This document shows, piece by piece, positions 16,843-25,023 of a stretch of 64,000 bases of DNA. The stretch spans positions 149,760-213,759 of the forward strand of contig NZ_JASPJX010000005.1 in the NCBI RefSeq assembly GCF_030232585.1, given 5' to 3'. The translations under genes were made by a program, and so were the position numbers. Origin of the DNA: Corynebacterium sp. MSK008. Its GTDB lineage: Bacteria > Actinomycetota > Actinomycetes > Mycobacteriales > Mycobacteriaceae. Under the pieces are notes generated by a model. That model did no database searches and had not been told where the DNA came from. It worked only from the letters and a program-made list of their open reading frames with translations. The stretch's first letter is position 1; each line of letters starts with the position of its first letter.

Positions 16843-17666
16843 CGACGACCCCGCAGCACCCCATGCGGGCCGAACAGGTACACCACACCAAACACCACAC
16901 CTTGGGCGAGCACAATCATGCCGCCAGAGGCTGTGTCCAGGTAGTAGGAGCAGTACAACCCCACGATTGCACACGCTGCCGACATGGTCGGGGCGATGAC
17001 CAGCATCGTGCCGAACTTGTTGGTGAGCAGGTAGGCGGTCGCACCCGGGATGATCAGCATCGCCACCACCAGGATCACGCCAACGGCCTGGAGTGCCACC
17101 ACTGACGTCAGCGCCAGCAGTGCCAGCAGGGCCGCACCGAGCAGGCGCGGATTCAACCCAATCGCGTGTGCATGGGTGGGATCGAACGCGTAGAGGGTGA
17201 AGTCGCGCCGCTTGAGCACCAGCACGCTCAACACGATCGCTCCCAGGATGGCCACCTGCAGCAGGTCCCCACGGGACACACCAAGCAGATTGCCGAAGAT
17301 GATGTGGTTCAGATCCGTGTGCGAAGGGGTTACCGAAATGAGCACGAGCCCCAGCGCGAACATGGTGGTGAACACAATGCCAATGGCCGCATCCTCCTTC
17401 ACCCGGGACGTATCGCGCACCAGCCCGATCAGTGCCACCGCAAGGAACCCGAACACCACCGCGCCGACGGCAAACGGCACGCCCAGAATGTAGGCCAGCA
17501 CCACGCCGGGCAGGACAGCGTGGCTTACCGCATCGCCCATCAGCGACCAGCCAACCAACACCAGCCAGCACGACAACAGCGCGCAGACAATCGACGCCAC
17601 CAGCGAGGTCGCAAGCGCACGCATCATGAACTCGTACCCAAACGGCTCCGTAAGCAGCGCAATCAT
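16743..17666 (-). CDS. Manganese/zinc-type ABC transporter permease (MntC/ZnuB family)
   Basis: The protein has 307 residues with about eight to nine membrane segments, of the ABC-3 (ZnuB/MntB/TroC) family. Typical stretches are LVGWSLMGDAVSHAVLPGVVLAY, VKEDAAIGIVFTTMFALGLVLIS and AVGVILVVAMLIIPGATAYLL. The C-terminal 35 residues are hydrophilic and Ser/Thr/Arg-rich, an extension beyond the usual family end, and this part lies antisense to mntR. It starts in a 4-bp overlap with the ATPase gene and is the last gene of the minus-strand operon. It moves the metal ion across the membrane. Confidence 0.9.
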   Translation of the reverse strand: MIALLTEPFGYEFMMRALATSLVASIVCALLSCWLVLVGWSLMGDAVSHAVLPGVVLAYILGVPFAVGAVVFGFLAVALIGLVRDTSRVKEDAAIGIVFTTMFALGLVLISVTPSHTDLNHIIFGNLLGVSRGDLLQVAILGAIVLSVLVLKRRDFTLYAFDPTHAHAIGLNPRLLGAALLALLALTSVVALQAVGVILVVAMLIIPGATAYLLTNKFGTMLVIAPTMSAACAIVGLYCSYYLDTASGGMIVLAQGVVFGVVYLFGPHGVLRGRRYASTRTKTESVASSPSGTASAAPASRTATAPE

Positions 17667-18388
17667 GCTGACACCCCCATACCGAAGCCCTGTACCAAAT
17701 TGTCCGGCTCTAACACCACTTCAGTCGGGGCGTGCATCAACACCCGGCGGTTCAACAGCACTGTCTCCGGCGCGAGCTGGGGCAAGGCAACCAGGTCGTG
17801 CGTCACCACAAAAATAGTGGTGCCTTCTGCCGCGAGGTCACGCAGCAGCTCAGTGATGGTGGCCTCGGAATGTTTGTCCACGCCGGCGAAGGGTTCGTCG
17901 AGAAGCATGATGCTCGCACCCTGAGCGATACCGCGGGCGATGAAGGCACGCTTCTTCTGGCCACCCGAAAGCTGACCGATCTGGCGGTCTGCGAACGACT
18001 CAAGGTGGGTGCGCTCAAGCGCGCGATCCACAGCCGCAATGTCCTCCGCACGCGCGTGGCGGGTAAAGCCCATGTGGCCGTAGCGGCCCATCATGACCAC
18101 ATCACGCACTGTGACCGGGAACTGCCAGTCCACGTCCTCGCTCTGCGGGACGTAGCCCAGCACCTGCGTCTTGCGGGCGCGCATGGGGTCGATGCCGTTG
18201 ATACGAACCGTGCCGCGATCCGGCTTGACCAACCCCATGATCGCCTTGAGTAGCGTGGATTTGCCCGCGCCGTTCATCCCGATCAGCCCACAGATACGGC
18301 CTGGTTGGACGCTCAAAGTTGCGCCGTCGAGCGCGACGACGTCGCCGTAGCGCACCGCAACATCGTCAACCGCGATTGCGGGGATCAC
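17663..18388 (-). CDS. Manganese/zinc-type ABC transporter ATP-binding protein
   Basis: The protein has 241 residues. Walker A is GMNGAGKST, Q-loop YVPQSEDVDW, signature LSGGQKKR, Walker B MLLDEPFAG with catalytic Glu, and H-loop VTHD. The short WQFPVTVRDVVMMGR stretch after the Q-loop is typical of the ZnuC/MntB subfamily. It overlaps the binding-protein gene upstream and the permease gene downstream by 4 bp each, so all three are translationally coupled. It powers metal import. Confidence 0.92.
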   Translation of the reverse strand: MIPAIAVDDVAVRYGDVVALDGATLSVQPGRICGLIGMNGAGKSTLLKAIMGLVKPDRGTVRINGIDPMRARKTQVLGYVPQSEDVDWQFPVTVRDVVMMGRYGHMGFTRHARAEDIAAVDRALERTHLESFADRQIGQLSGGQKKRAFIARGIAQGASIMLLDEPFAGVDKHSEATITELLRDLAAEGTTIFVVTHDLVALPQLAPETVLLNRRVLMHAPTEVVLEPDNLVQGFGMGVSA

Positions 18389-19308
18389 TGCTTGCCCCCG
18401 TTCAAACCGTCGATGATCACCTTCGTGTCGTGGCGAATCAGATCCAGGTAGGTCGGCACCGGGCCGTTTTCCTCAGAAAGCGAATCGACGTAGAGGGTGC
18501 CGCCGTACTCCGCGCCGGTGGCCTTCACGACCTGCATCATCGGCGCGTTAGAGACCGTGGATTCACAGAACACAGACGGGACGTTGTTTTCCTTCACAAA
18601 CTCGATCGCGCCGGCGATCTGCTGCGGGGTGGCTTCCTGCTCAGCGTTGACCGGCCAGATGTAGCGCTCGGTCAACTTCGCGTCGCGAGCCAGATAGGAG
18701 AACGCACCTTCGCAGGTGACCAAGGCGCGCTGCTTGTCGGGGACAGCGGCGAGCTTGGTTTCCAGCTCGTCTTGCACAGCCTGCAGTTCCTGCTTGTATG
18801 TTTCGCCGTTGGCCTTGAAATCATCGGCGTGCTCCGGGTCGAGTTCGCTGAACGCGTCGACGATGTTGTCCACGTACTTCTGCACGTTCACCGGACTCAT
18901 CCAGGCGTGCGGGTTGGGCTTGCCGGCGTAGGCGTCCTCGGCGATGTCGATCGGGTCGACACCTTCGCTGACCACGGCGTGGGGCACGTCCAGGTCAGAG
19001 ACGAACTGTGAGAACCAGTTTTCCAGGTTCATGCCGTTGTCCAGGATCAGGTCGGCGTCGGAGGCGCGCGAGATGTCGCCCGGGGTGGGCTCGTAGCCGT
19101 GGATCTCCGCGCCGGGTTTGGTGATGGACTCCACCCGCAGGTGGTCGCCGGCGACGTTCGAAGCGATGTCCTGGATCACCGTGAACGTGGTGAGCACCAC
19201 GGGGGTGTCTTTGTCACCGGCGGCGTCGGTGCTGTCCTGCGAACAGCCTGCCAGGCCGGCAGCTAGCGCAGCCGTGGCGGCGAGTGCGAGCACCTTGGAT
19301 TTCAGCAT
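18385..19308 (-). CDS. Metal-binding lipoprotein of the ABC importer (MntA/ZnuA family)
   Basis: The chosen start gives 307 residues. The signal peptide ends in the lipobox LAGC (Cys22). Cluster A-I binding-protein ligands are recognisable: His in IHGYEPTPGD, His in NPHAWMSP, Glu in FCESTVS and a late Asp in LYVDSLSEE. There is no His-rich loop of the ZnuA kind between the lobes, which together with the adjacent mntR favours manganese; zinc or iron is not excluded. The ATG at 19308 has AAAGGA 7 nt upstream. A longer frame to 19383 is rejected because it would bury this ribosome-binding site and the signal peptide. Confidence 0.9.
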   Translation of the reverse strand: MLKSKVLALAATAALAAGLAGCSQDSTDAAGDKDTPVVLTTFTVIQDIASNVAGDHLRVESITKPGAEIHGYEPTPGDISRASDADLILDNGMNLENWFSQFVSDLDVPHAVVSEGVDPIDIAEDAYAGKPNPHAWMSPVNVQKYVDNIVDAFSELDPEHADDFKANGETYKQELQAVQDELETKLAAVPDKQRALVTCEGAFSYLARDAKLTERYIWPVNAEQEATPQQIAGAIEFVKENNVPSVFCESTVSNAPMMQVVKATGAEYGGTLYVDSLSEENGPVPTYLDLIRHDTKVIIDGLNGGKQ

Positions 19309-19342
19309 GTTGGTCCTTTTCTTTCTGTGTTTTTCCGTGCGG

Positions 19343-19579
19343 TTAGAGAAGCGGCGGCGGGCCGACGCGGTGGGACGTGGCAATGAATCGGTCGAGCTTT
19401 TGCGGGGATTCGTCGCGCAGGTAGACGGCGAGCAGCCGCATCAGGTTGAGCGTGACGTCTTCCGGATTGGCGCTGGAGCGCACGAGCCGCGCGGACGCGA
19501 GGTAGTCGCCTTCGCGTGCGGTCTCGAACAATGCGATGGCTTCGAGCCATGCGCCCATGTTGGAGTCATCAAGTCCCAT
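19343..19579 (-). CDS. Small protein heading the mnt operon
   Basis: The protein has 78 residues, acidic to neutral and probably all-helical (GAWLEAIALFETAREGDYLASARLVRSS), with no signal peptide or membrane segment. No family was recognised. It starts directly at a strong promoter (TTGCAA-18-TATTAT, predicted start of transcription about 2 nt before the ATG) and ends 34 bp before the metal-binding lipoprotein, so it is the first gene of the metal-transport transcript. Its helical, heptad-like pattern resembles a TPR-type helix pair, but this is a guess. It could be an accessory of manganese uptake or an unrelated small protein. Confidence 0.6.
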   Translation of the reverse strand: MGLDDSNMGAWLEAIALFETAREGDYLASARLVRSSANPEDVTLNLMRLLAVYLRDESPQKLDRFIATSHRVGPPPLL

Positions 19580-19587
19580 ACCGGCGA

Positions 19588-19617
19588 ATAATAAAGTTCG
19601 GTGCTACGAACTTGCAA
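19588..19617 (-). promoter_or_regulatory. Promoter of the mnt operon
   Basis: On the minus strand, -35 TTGCAA (19612-19617), an 18-bp spacer and -10 TATTAT (19588-19593) point to a start near 19581, at the first codon of the small leading gene. Confidence 0.65.
19594..19613. promoter_or_regulatory. Probable MntR operator in the mnt promoter spacer
   Basis: Perfect 7-bp arms AAGTTCG (19594-19600) and CGAACTT (19607-19613) surround GTGCTA. The repeat fills the spacer between -35 and -10, where a bound repressor would block polymerase. The GTTC-n8-GAAC frame resembles the palindrome I recall for C. glutamicum MntR. Confidence 0.6.
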
Positions 19618-19658
19618 GTGTTGTGTTGTCGTGCGGCCTCCGTTTGTGGGTGGCAAAG

Positions 19659-19664
19659 TAGACT
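19659..19664 (+). promoter_or_regulatory. -10 box of menG
   Basis: TAGACT is followed by 8 nt and the ATG at 19673. The menG promoter is divergent from the mnt promoter, with the two starts about 95 bp apart. Confidence 0.45.
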
Positions 19665-19672
19665 TGCGCACC

Positions 19673-20362
19673 ATGGCCAAGGCGGATCTGGACAAAAAGC
19701 CCTTCGACGTTGCCGGCATGTTCGACGACGTGGGCAAAAACTACGACAAGACCAACACCGTGCTGTCGTTCGGCCTGGACAAGCACTGGCGCCGCCGCAC
19801 ACGCGAGCGCCTCAACCTGCAGCCCGGCGAGCTCGTGCTGGATCTCGCCGCCGGCACCGCCGTATCCACCGTGGAGCTGGGCAAATCCGGCGCGTGGGTA
19901 GTGGCCTGCGACTTCTCCCAGGGCATGCTCGCCGCCGGCAAAGACCGCAACGTGCCCAAGGTCGTCGGTGATGCGATGCACCTGCCGTTCGCCGATGACA
20001 CCTTCGACGCGGTGACCATCTCCTACGGGCTGCGCAACGTCCACGACTTCGAAGCCGGCCTGCGCGAAATGGCGCGCGTGACCAAGCCGGGCGGGCGTTT
20101 GGCCGTCAACGAATTTTCCACCCCCGTCGTGCCGGGTTTCCGCATCCTGTACAAGGAGTACCTGCCGCTGGCGGTGCCGGCGCTGGCGAAGCTGTTTTCC
20201 TCCAACGCGGAGGCCTACGAGTACCTCGCCGAGTCCATCCGCGCCTGGCCGGGCCAGGAGGAGCTCGCCGCGGCGATCAACGCCAACGGCTGGTCAGACG
20301 CCAGCTGGCAGAACCTCACCGCGGGCATCGTCGCGCTGCATAGTGCGGTCAAGCCTGCCTAG
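19673..20362 (+). CDS. menG: Demethylmenaquinone methyltransferase
   Basis: The chosen start gives 229 residues. This SAM-dependent methyltransferase of the UbiE/MenG family adds the C-2 methyl group in the last menaquinone step. Motif I is [15 protein letters not shown], with Ala where many UbiE proteins have Gly; I recall the same in C. glutamicum. The family signature [26 protein letters not shown] is clear, followed by [11 protein letters not shown] and the C-terminal [19 protein letters not shown] frame extending to 19601 is rejected because the -10 box lies within it. It converges with menJ, overlapping by 4 bp. Confidence 0.94.
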   Translation: MAKADLDKKPFDVAGMFDDVGKNYDKTNTVLSFGLDKHWRRRTRERLNLQPGELVLDLAAGTAVSTVELGKSGAWVVACDFSQGMLAAGKDRNVPKVVGDAMHLPFADDTFDAVTISYGLRNVHDFEAGLREMARVTKPGGRLAVNEFSTPVVPGFRILYKEYLPLAVPALAKLFSSNAEAYEYLAESIRAWPGQEELAAAINANGWSDASWQNLTAGIVALHSAVKPA

Positions 20363-21570
20363 CGCACGTCCCAAAGCGGCTGGCCGCCAGACACCGCCCG
20401 CGTGCCCTTGCCAGCTGTACGCCACAGCCTTGCGACGAGATCCCTGTCCCCGTCTGCGACCAAGTTGCCCATCAGCCGCGCCGCCGCCGGCATGAGGTAG
20501 CGCCCGCCGAGCCCGCGCAGCGCCACCGGGCCCGCCAGCGGCAAAAACTGCGGGTAGGTGAGCAGGCGCGCCAGGGTGCGGGCCAGCGTGAACGCGTCGC
20601 CGTACTGCTCACGCAGAAGCGCTGGCCACGCAAGCGTCAAATCCCCGCCGTCCGCGATCAGGTCGACGGCGAGCACCGCCGTTTCCAGCCCGTAGTCGAT
20701 GCCCTCGCCGTTGAGCGGGTTCACGCACGCCGCCGCGTCGCCGATCAGCGCCCAGTTCGGCCCCGCCACGTTGGACACCGCCCCGCCCATGGGCAAAAGC
20801 GCCGAGGCCACGGCCTTTTCTGGGCCGAGCTGCCACGCCTCGCGCTGCTGCGAGGCGTATAGGGCGAGCAGCTTCTTCGTGTTCACCTTCGCCGGGCGCG
20901 CGTCGGTGGACAGCGCGCCGCAGCCCAGGTTCACGGTGCCGTCGCCGAGCGGGAAGATCCAGCCGTAGCCGGGCTGGATTACCCCGTCGGCGTCGCGGAG
21001 CTCCACGTGCGAGTGCATCCACGGCTCGTCCGAATACGGCGATTCGCAGTAGGAGCGCGCCGCGATGCCGTAGACCTGCCCGCGGTGCCACGTTCGCCCC
21101 AGCAGCTTGCCGAAGGGGGAGCGCACCCCGTCCGCCACAATCACCCAGCGGGCGCGCACCACACCGCCGGAAGTCTCCACCTCGCTGATCGCTCCGCCGC
21201 TGAAACACACCCCCGTCGCGGCGCAGTCGTGGCGGACGGTGGCGCCGGCGAGCGAAGCTTCGCGGACGAGCATCGCGTCAAACGTCGCCCGCGGGGACGC
21301 CGAGCCCTCGCCGCGCGGCCACGGCGCGACAACATCCCCGCCGAAGCCGTGCAGCTTCAACCCGTTGTTGCGGTACGCGGGCACTTTAAGCCCCAGGCGC
21401 ACAAGCGTATCGACGGCCCGCGGCGTGAGCCCGTCCCCGCAGGTTTTGTCGCGGCGGGGGCCTTGCGCGTCGAGAAGCAGGGTGCGCAACCCGGCCCGCT
21501 GCGCGGCGATCGCGGCGGCGGAACCCGCAGGGCCCGCGCCCACAACAACGAGGTCGAACAACTCACTCAC
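20359..21570 (-). CDS. menJ: Menaquinone reductase-like flavoprotein (geranylgeranyl reductase family)
   Basis: The protein has 403 residues from the GTG at 21570 (an ATG nine bases upstream is possible). The N-terminal Rossmann motif [17 protein letters not shown] binds FAD; further family marks are [17 protein letters not shown], the GD motif in [19 protein letters not shown], and [11 protein letters not shown]. In mycobacteria MenJ saturates one isoprene unit of menaquinone, and its gene likewise lies next to menG and grcC1 (from memory). Context and family agree, so the same role is inferred here. A weak -10 (CAGAAT) stands 7 nt before the GTG. Confidence 0.85.
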   Translation of the reverse strand: MSELFDLVVVGAGPAGSAAAIAAQRAGLRTLLLDAQGPRRDKTCGDGLTPRAVDTLVRLGLKVPAYRNNGLKLHGFGGDVVAPWPRGEGSASPRATFDAMLVREASLAGATVRHDCAATGVCFSGGAISEVETSGGVVRARWVIVADGVRSPFGKLLGRTWHRGQVYGIAARSYCESPYSDEPWMHSHVELRDADGVIQPGYGWIFPLGDGTVNLGCGALSTDARPAKVNTKKLLALYASQQREAWQLGPEKAVASALLPMGGAVSNVAGPNWALIGDAAACVNPLNGEGIDYGLETAVLAVDLIADGGDLTLAWPALLREQYGDAFTLARTLARLLTYPQFLPLAGPVALRGLGGRYLMPAAARLMGNLVADGDRDLVARLWRTAGKGTRAVSGGQPLWDVR

Positions 21571-21674
21571 GCGCCACATTCTGCCAGCGCCACCCGCAAG
21601 TGCACCCGGCGGGGTAATTGGGCTACGGTTAGTGCGTTACACATGGGCCCATCCAACCTGCAAGGACGTTATCT

Positions 21675-22700
21675 ATGACGTACGGCACCACTCCGTCACC
21701 GCGCCACGGATTCAACCTGGACCTGGGCGACGACGCGCTCAACACCCGGCTCAACACCGGGCTCGAAGCGGTGGAGGAGCTGCTGATGACGGAGCTTTCC
21801 CGCGGGGCGAGCTTCCTCACCGACAAAGTCACCCACCTGGCCAAAGCCGGCGGCAAACGTTTCCGCCCCATGATGGCGCTGCTGTGCAGCGAATTCGGGC
21901 CGAACCCAGGCTCTGAGAACGTCGTCCGCGGGGCAGCGGTGACCGAGATGGTGCACCTGGCCACGCTCTACCACGACGACGTCATGGACGAAGCCGAGCG
22001 CCGCCGCGGCGTGGAATCCGCCAACACCCGCTGGACCAACACCGTGGCCATCCTCGCCGGCGACATTCTGTTCGCCCACGCGTCGCGTCAGATGAGCCTG
22101 ATGGACGTCGACACCGTGGGCCACTTCGCCGACACCTTCTCCGAGCTGGTCACCGGCCAGATGCGCGAGACCGTCGGCGCGGAAGGCGCGGGCGCGAACG
22201 ACCCGGTGGAGCACTACCTGAAAGTCATCGAGGAAAAGACCGGCGTGCTCATCTCCTCGGCCGCCTACCTGGGCGCGCGCCACGCCGGTGCGTCCGACGA
22301 GGTGGTGGCGCGCTGCTCCCGCATCGGCGACGCGGTGGGCATGGTCTTCCAGATCGTCGACGACATCATCGACATCTTCTCCGACCCAGAGCAGTCCGGG
22401 AAGACCCCCGGCACCGACCTGCGCGAAGGCGTGTTCACCCTGCCGGTGCTCTACGCGCTGCAAGAGGACTCGCCCGCCGGCGAGGAGCTGCGCGGCCTAC
22501 TCACCGGCCCGCTCACCGACGATGCCGATGTCGCCCGAGCGCTGGAACTCATCGGCCAGACCCGCGGCCGCGAGCGCGCTCTGGAAACCGTGCGGGGCTA
22601 CGTCGACGACGTGGAGCGCGAACTCGACGCCCTGCCGGACGTCCCCGCGCGCGAAGCGCTTCGCACCATGACCCGCATGACTGTCGAACGTGTCGGTTAA
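21675..22700 (+). CDS. grcC: Long-chain polyprenyl diphosphate synthase
   Basis: This 341-residue trans-isoprenyl diphosphate synthase has the first Asp-rich motif in LYHDDVMDEAERRRG and the second in VDDIIDIFSD, with a GKRFRPMMALL start motif and the KTGVLISSAA loop. It most likely makes the prenyl tail for menaquinone, given that menG and menJ flank it; family naming varies (GrcC, IspB, HepT). AAGGAC lies 9 nt before the ATG. The chain length is not predictable from reading alone. Confidence 0.9.
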   Translation: MTYGTTPSPRHGFNLDLGDDALNTRLNTGLEAVEELLMTELSRGASFLTDKVTHLAKAGGKRFRPMMALLCSEFGPNPGSENVVRGAAVTEMVHLATLYHDDVMDEAERRRGVESANTRWTNTVAILAGDILFAHASRQMSLMDVDTVGHFADTFSELVTGQMRETVGAEGAGANDPVEHYLKVIEEKTGVLISSAAYLGARHAGASDEVVARCSRIGDAVGMVFQIVDDIIDIFSDPEQSGKTPGTDLREGVFTLPVLYALQEDSPAGEELRGLLTGPLTDDADVARALELIGQTRGRERALETVRGYVDDVERELDALPDVPAREALRTMTRMTVERVG

Positions 22701-22709
22701 CCTGCCGAT

Positions 22710-22740
22710 TTGCGCCGATTGCGGGGCGGTGTTGTAGAGT
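22710..22740 (+). promoter_or_regulatory. Promoter of tRNA-Tyr
   Basis: -35 TTGCGC (22710-22715) and -10 TAGAGT (22735-22740) with a 19-bp spacer place the start about 20 nt before the tRNA. Confidence 0.45.
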
Positions 22741-22765
22741 AAATCCCGCACTTTGAACGTGCTCG

Positions 22766-22847
22766 CCAGGTTGCCCGAGCGGCCAAAGGGAGCGGACTGT
22801 AAATCCGCCGGCATTAGCCTTCAGAAGTTCGAATCTTCTACCTGGCA
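22766..22847 (+). tRNA. tRNA-Tyr (GTA)
   Basis: Acceptor GCCAGGT pairs with ACCTGGC; the anticodon loop CTGTAAA gives GTA. It has the long variable arm of a class II tRNA and the T-loop GTTCGAATC. CCA is not encoded. An intrinsic terminator follows. Confidence 0.95.
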
Positions 22848-22852
22848 CACAC

Positions 22853-22888
22853 AAACCCCGTCGGTTTCACCGGCGGGGTTTCGTTGTT
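22853..22888 (+). terminator. Intrinsic terminator after tRNA-Tyr
   Basis: Arms AAACCCCGTCGG and CCGGCGGGGTTT close a 5-nt loop and are followed by a T-rich tail (TCGTTGTT). Confidence 0.8.
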
Positions 22889-22958
22889 AAGCAATTGCTT
22901 CACGACGCACTAAAGCACTCACCGTAACCGCTTAAAAAACCCGCATCTGCCAGGCGAT

Positions 22959-22988
22959 TTGTGTTTGAAAACAACATCGGGTTAATCT
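22959..22988 (+). promoter_or_regulatory. Promoter of the tRNA-Thr cluster
   Basis: -35 TTGTGT (22959-22964), 18-bp spacer, -10 TAATCT (22983-22988). It could drive tRNA-Thr, tRNA-Met, tRNA-Trp and secE. Bases 22889-22958 show only a TTGCTTCACGACG motif (22895-22907) and no gene. Confidence 0.5.
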
Positions 22989-23048
22989 TTCCAAGGCTTC
23001 AACGGAGCGGGTCAGAGCGAAAGCGAAGATCCACAACAAAGAGGCTGT

Positions 23049-23121
23049 GCCCCCTTAGCTCAGTCGGCAGAGCGTTTCCATGGTAAGGAAAAGGTCGACA
23101 GTTCGATTCTGTCAGGGGGCT
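23049..23121 (+). tRNA. tRNA-Thr (GGT)
   Basis: Acceptor GCCCCCT/AGGGGGC; anticodon stem TTTCC/GGAAA around the loop ATGGTAA gives GGT. D and T arms are complete; the discriminator is T. Confidence 0.95.
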
Positions 23122-23160
23122 CTGTTGTTTGCTAGGGTCTTTTGGTCCAGCGAGCACCAT

Positions 23161-23232
23161 GGCGGTGTAGCTCAGTGGTAGAGCAAGCGACTCATAATCG
23201 CTGTGTCGAGAGTTCAATTCTCTCCATCGCTA
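23161..23232 (+). tRNA. tRNA-Met (CAT), elongator
   Basis: Anticodon stem AGCGA/TCGCT around the loop CTCATAA gives CAT. Acceptor GGCGGTG/CATCGCT pairs with two G-T wobbles. The initiator features (three G-C pairs in the anticodon stem, C-A mismatch at 1-72) are absent, so this is the elongator form. Confidence 0.93.
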
Positions 23233-23296
23233 CTCACCTCAAACGGGAACCGAAAGGTGACCGTGGTAGGGTTAGGCGCACTTGATCGAGTGCCCT

Positions 23297-23372
23297 AGGG
23301 GCGTGGCGCAATTGGTAGCGCAACGGTCTCCAAAACCGTAGGTTGCAGGTTCGAGTCCTGTCGCCCCTGCCA
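23297..23372 (+). tRNA. tRNA-Trp (CCA), with encoded 3' CCA
   Basis: Acceptor AGGGGCG/CGCCCCT; the anticodon loop CTCCAAA gives CCA. The discriminator G (23369) is followed by CCA in the genome. It ends 22 bp before secE, and tRNA-Trp next to secE is a common actinobacterial arrangement. Confidence 0.95.
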
Positions 23373-23393
23373 AAACAACCTGGAGGAGTTTTA

Positions 23394-23714
23394 GTGACTA
23401 ACCCCAACGGTCAAAACCCCGCACAGCCGACCGGCAAGCGTCAGCTGCGTGGGGCTTCTCCCGTTTCCTCCGAAGACTACGAAGCGAAGCGCGCCCCCGT
23501 GGCCGCCGACGACGCCGAGGCCAAGGACGGCTCCAGCGTCACTGCCTTCCCGGGCGAAGTCGTCTCCGAGATGAGCAAAGTCATCTGGCCGACCGGCAAG
23601 CAGATGCTCAACTACACCCTCATCGTGTTCGCGTTCCTGATCGTGCTGACCATCTTCGTGTGGGGCACCGACACGCTGGCATCGTGGGTGATTCGCTGGA
23701 TCTTCATCCGCTAG
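23394..23714 (+). CDS. secE: Preprotein translocase subunit SecE
   Basis: The chosen start gives 106 residues. SecE is the small clamp subunit of the SecYEG channel. The N-terminal 55 residues are hydrophilic and variable; the conserved core FPGEVVSEMSKVIWPTGKQMLNYTLIV leads into one transmembrane helix. The GTG at 23394 has the ribosome-binding site GGAGGAG at good distance; a longer frame running into tRNA-Trp is rejected. It is probably co-transcribed with the tRNA genes. Confidence 0.95.
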   Translation: MTNPNGQNPAQPTGKRQLRGASPVSSEDYEAKRAPVAADDAEAKDGSSVTAFPGEVVSEMSKVIWPTGKQMLNYTLIVFAFLIVLTIFVWGTDTLASWVIRWIFIR

Positions 23715-23721
23715 GTATAAT
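23692..23721 (+). promoter_or_regulatory. Promoter at the 3' end of secE, probably for nusG
   Basis: A perfect TATAAT (23716-23721) sits 18 bp after a weak TTCGCT. The predicted start (near 23728) lies just upstream of the secE terminator, so any nusG transcript from here would have to pass that hairpin. Confidence 0.4.
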
Positions 23722-23740
23722 TCCACGCGTACAACGTTTT

Positions 23741-23779
23741 CCCGCCGCCTCGGACACCGAGGAGGGCGGGATAATTTTT
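23741..23779 (+). terminator. Intrinsic terminator between secE and nusG
   Basis: CCCGCCGCCTCGG pairs with CCGAGGAGGGCGGG (one bulge) and is followed by ATAATTTTTG. Confidence 0.75.
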
Positions 23780-23829
23780 GCCCCGGTACCCTGGGGCGCA
23801 CACATTTCGACGGATGAGGAGACAAAGCC

Positions 23830-24852
23830 ATGACTGAGGCAAACAAAGACGTTCAAGGCGCCATCGAGAACAACGAGCAGGAAATGATCGACGAGGGCGC
23901 GCCCGTGCAGCCGTCCACCGACCCGGCCCGCGACGGCGGCGACGACGATCCGGCCGGCACCGAGGGCGGTGACTCCTCCGACGAGGAGAGCGACAGTAGC
24001 GCCGAGGCTGACGCTGGCGCGGAGCTGAGCGACGCCGAGGTGCAGGACGCAGCGCAGGACGCCGTCGACGCCGAGGCCGATGACGCAGATGCTGCGACCG
24101 ACGCCGACGGTGCCGTCGAGGAGCCGGTTCAGGAGACCGACCTCAACGCCGTTGAAGGCGAGGTCGACACCGAGGGCGGCACCGAGGCTGAGGCTGACGC
24201 AGACACCGACGGCGAGTACCGCCGCCGCCTGCGCGAGTACACCCGCGAGCTGAAGAAGCAGCCGGGCGACTGGTACATCATCCAGTCCTACTCCGGCTAC
24301 GAAAACAAGGTGAAGACCAACCTGGAGATGCGCTCCCAGACCCTCGAGGTCGAGGACTCCATCTACGAGGTCGTCGTTCCAATCGAGCAGGCCATCGAGA
24401 ACAAGGACGGCAAGAAGAAGCTGGTCAAGCGCAAGCTTCTGCCGGGCTACGTGCTCGTGCGCATGGACATGAACGACGCGGCCTGGTCCGTGGTCCGCGA
24501 GACCCCAGGTGTGACCTCGTTCGTGGGCAATGAGGGCAATGCGACGCCGGTGAAGCACCGTGACGTCGCTAAGTTCTTGCTTCCCAAGTCCGCCGCAACC
24601 GGCGCGAAGCCGGAAGTCAACGCCGAGGGCGAGACCGTCGTGGCGATGCCGGAGGAAGAGGCGCCGAAGCAGCTCGCGCACGACTACAAGGTCGGCGAAG
24701 CTGTCACGATCCTCTCCGGCGCGCTGGCGTCCGTGTCGGCCACCATCAACGCGATCGACCCGGAGACCGGCAAGATCGAGGCGCTGGTGTCTATCTTCGG
24801 CCGCGAGACCCCGGTCGAGCTGACCGCCGACCAGATCGAGCGCATCATGTAG
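23830..24852 (+). CDS. nusG: Transcription termination/antitermination factor NusG with long acidic N-terminus
   Basis: The protein has 340 residues, against about 180 in E. coli. Residues 1-145 are extremely acidic and Ala/Asp/Glu-rich with no predicted fold. The NGN domain starts near residue 146 (PGDWYIIQSYSGYENKV) and includes LLPGYVLVRMDMND and GVTSFVGN; the KOW domain follows (YKVGEAVTILSGALASVSATI). The protein couples RNA polymerase to Rho or the ribosome. Acidic extensions are known in actinobacterial NusG, but this one is long. The ATG has GAGGAG upstream. Confidence 0.96.
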   Translation: MTEANKDVQGAIENNEQEMIDEGAPVQPSTDPARDGGDDDPAGTEGGDSSDEESDSSAEADAGAELSDAEVQDAAQDAVDAEADDADAATDADGAVEEPVQETDLNAVEGEVDTEGGTEAEADADTDGEYRRRLREYTRELKKQPGDWYIIQSYSGYENKVKTNLEMRSQTLEVEDSIYEVVVPIEQAIENKDGKKKLVKRKLLPGYVLVRMDMNDAAWSVVRETPGVTSFVGNEGNATPVKHRDVAKFLLPKSAATGAKPEVNAEGETVVAMPEEEAPKQLAHDYKVGEAVTILSGALASVSATINAIDPETGKIEALVSIFGRETPVELTADQIERIM

Positions 24853-24893
24853 GAGCGTTTTGCTTCTCGACGTCCTCACGGCGTATCCTGACT

Positions 24894-24930
24894 CGTCGCG
24901 CGTGCACGCACGCGCGACGTTTTCGTTTCT
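24894..24930 (+). terminator. Intrinsic terminator after nusG
   Basis: Arms CGTCGCGCGTGC (24894-24905) and GCACGCGCGACG (24908-24919) are perfect with a 2-nt gap (loop formed by opening the closing pairs) and are followed by a T-rich tail. A TTGCTTCTCGACG motif precedes it at 24860-24872. Confidence 0.75.
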
Positions 24931-24973
24931 TGTAAATCCCCGGTGGCTGGGTCCACCCCCGGCATCCGGAAGC

Positions 24974-25000
24974 CCCGCAGCAGCTCATCGTGGCTGCGGG
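24974..25000 (+). promoter_or_regulatory. Hairpin in the rplK leader
   Basis: CCCGCAGC (24974-24981) pairs with GCTGCGGG (24993-25000) 13 nt before the ribosome-binding site. In many bacteria L1 represses the L11-L1 mRNA through a leader structure; whether this hairpin is such a site is an inference. Confidence 0.35.
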
Positions 25001-25023
25001 TGCTGTAACTAGGAGGTAACGCG

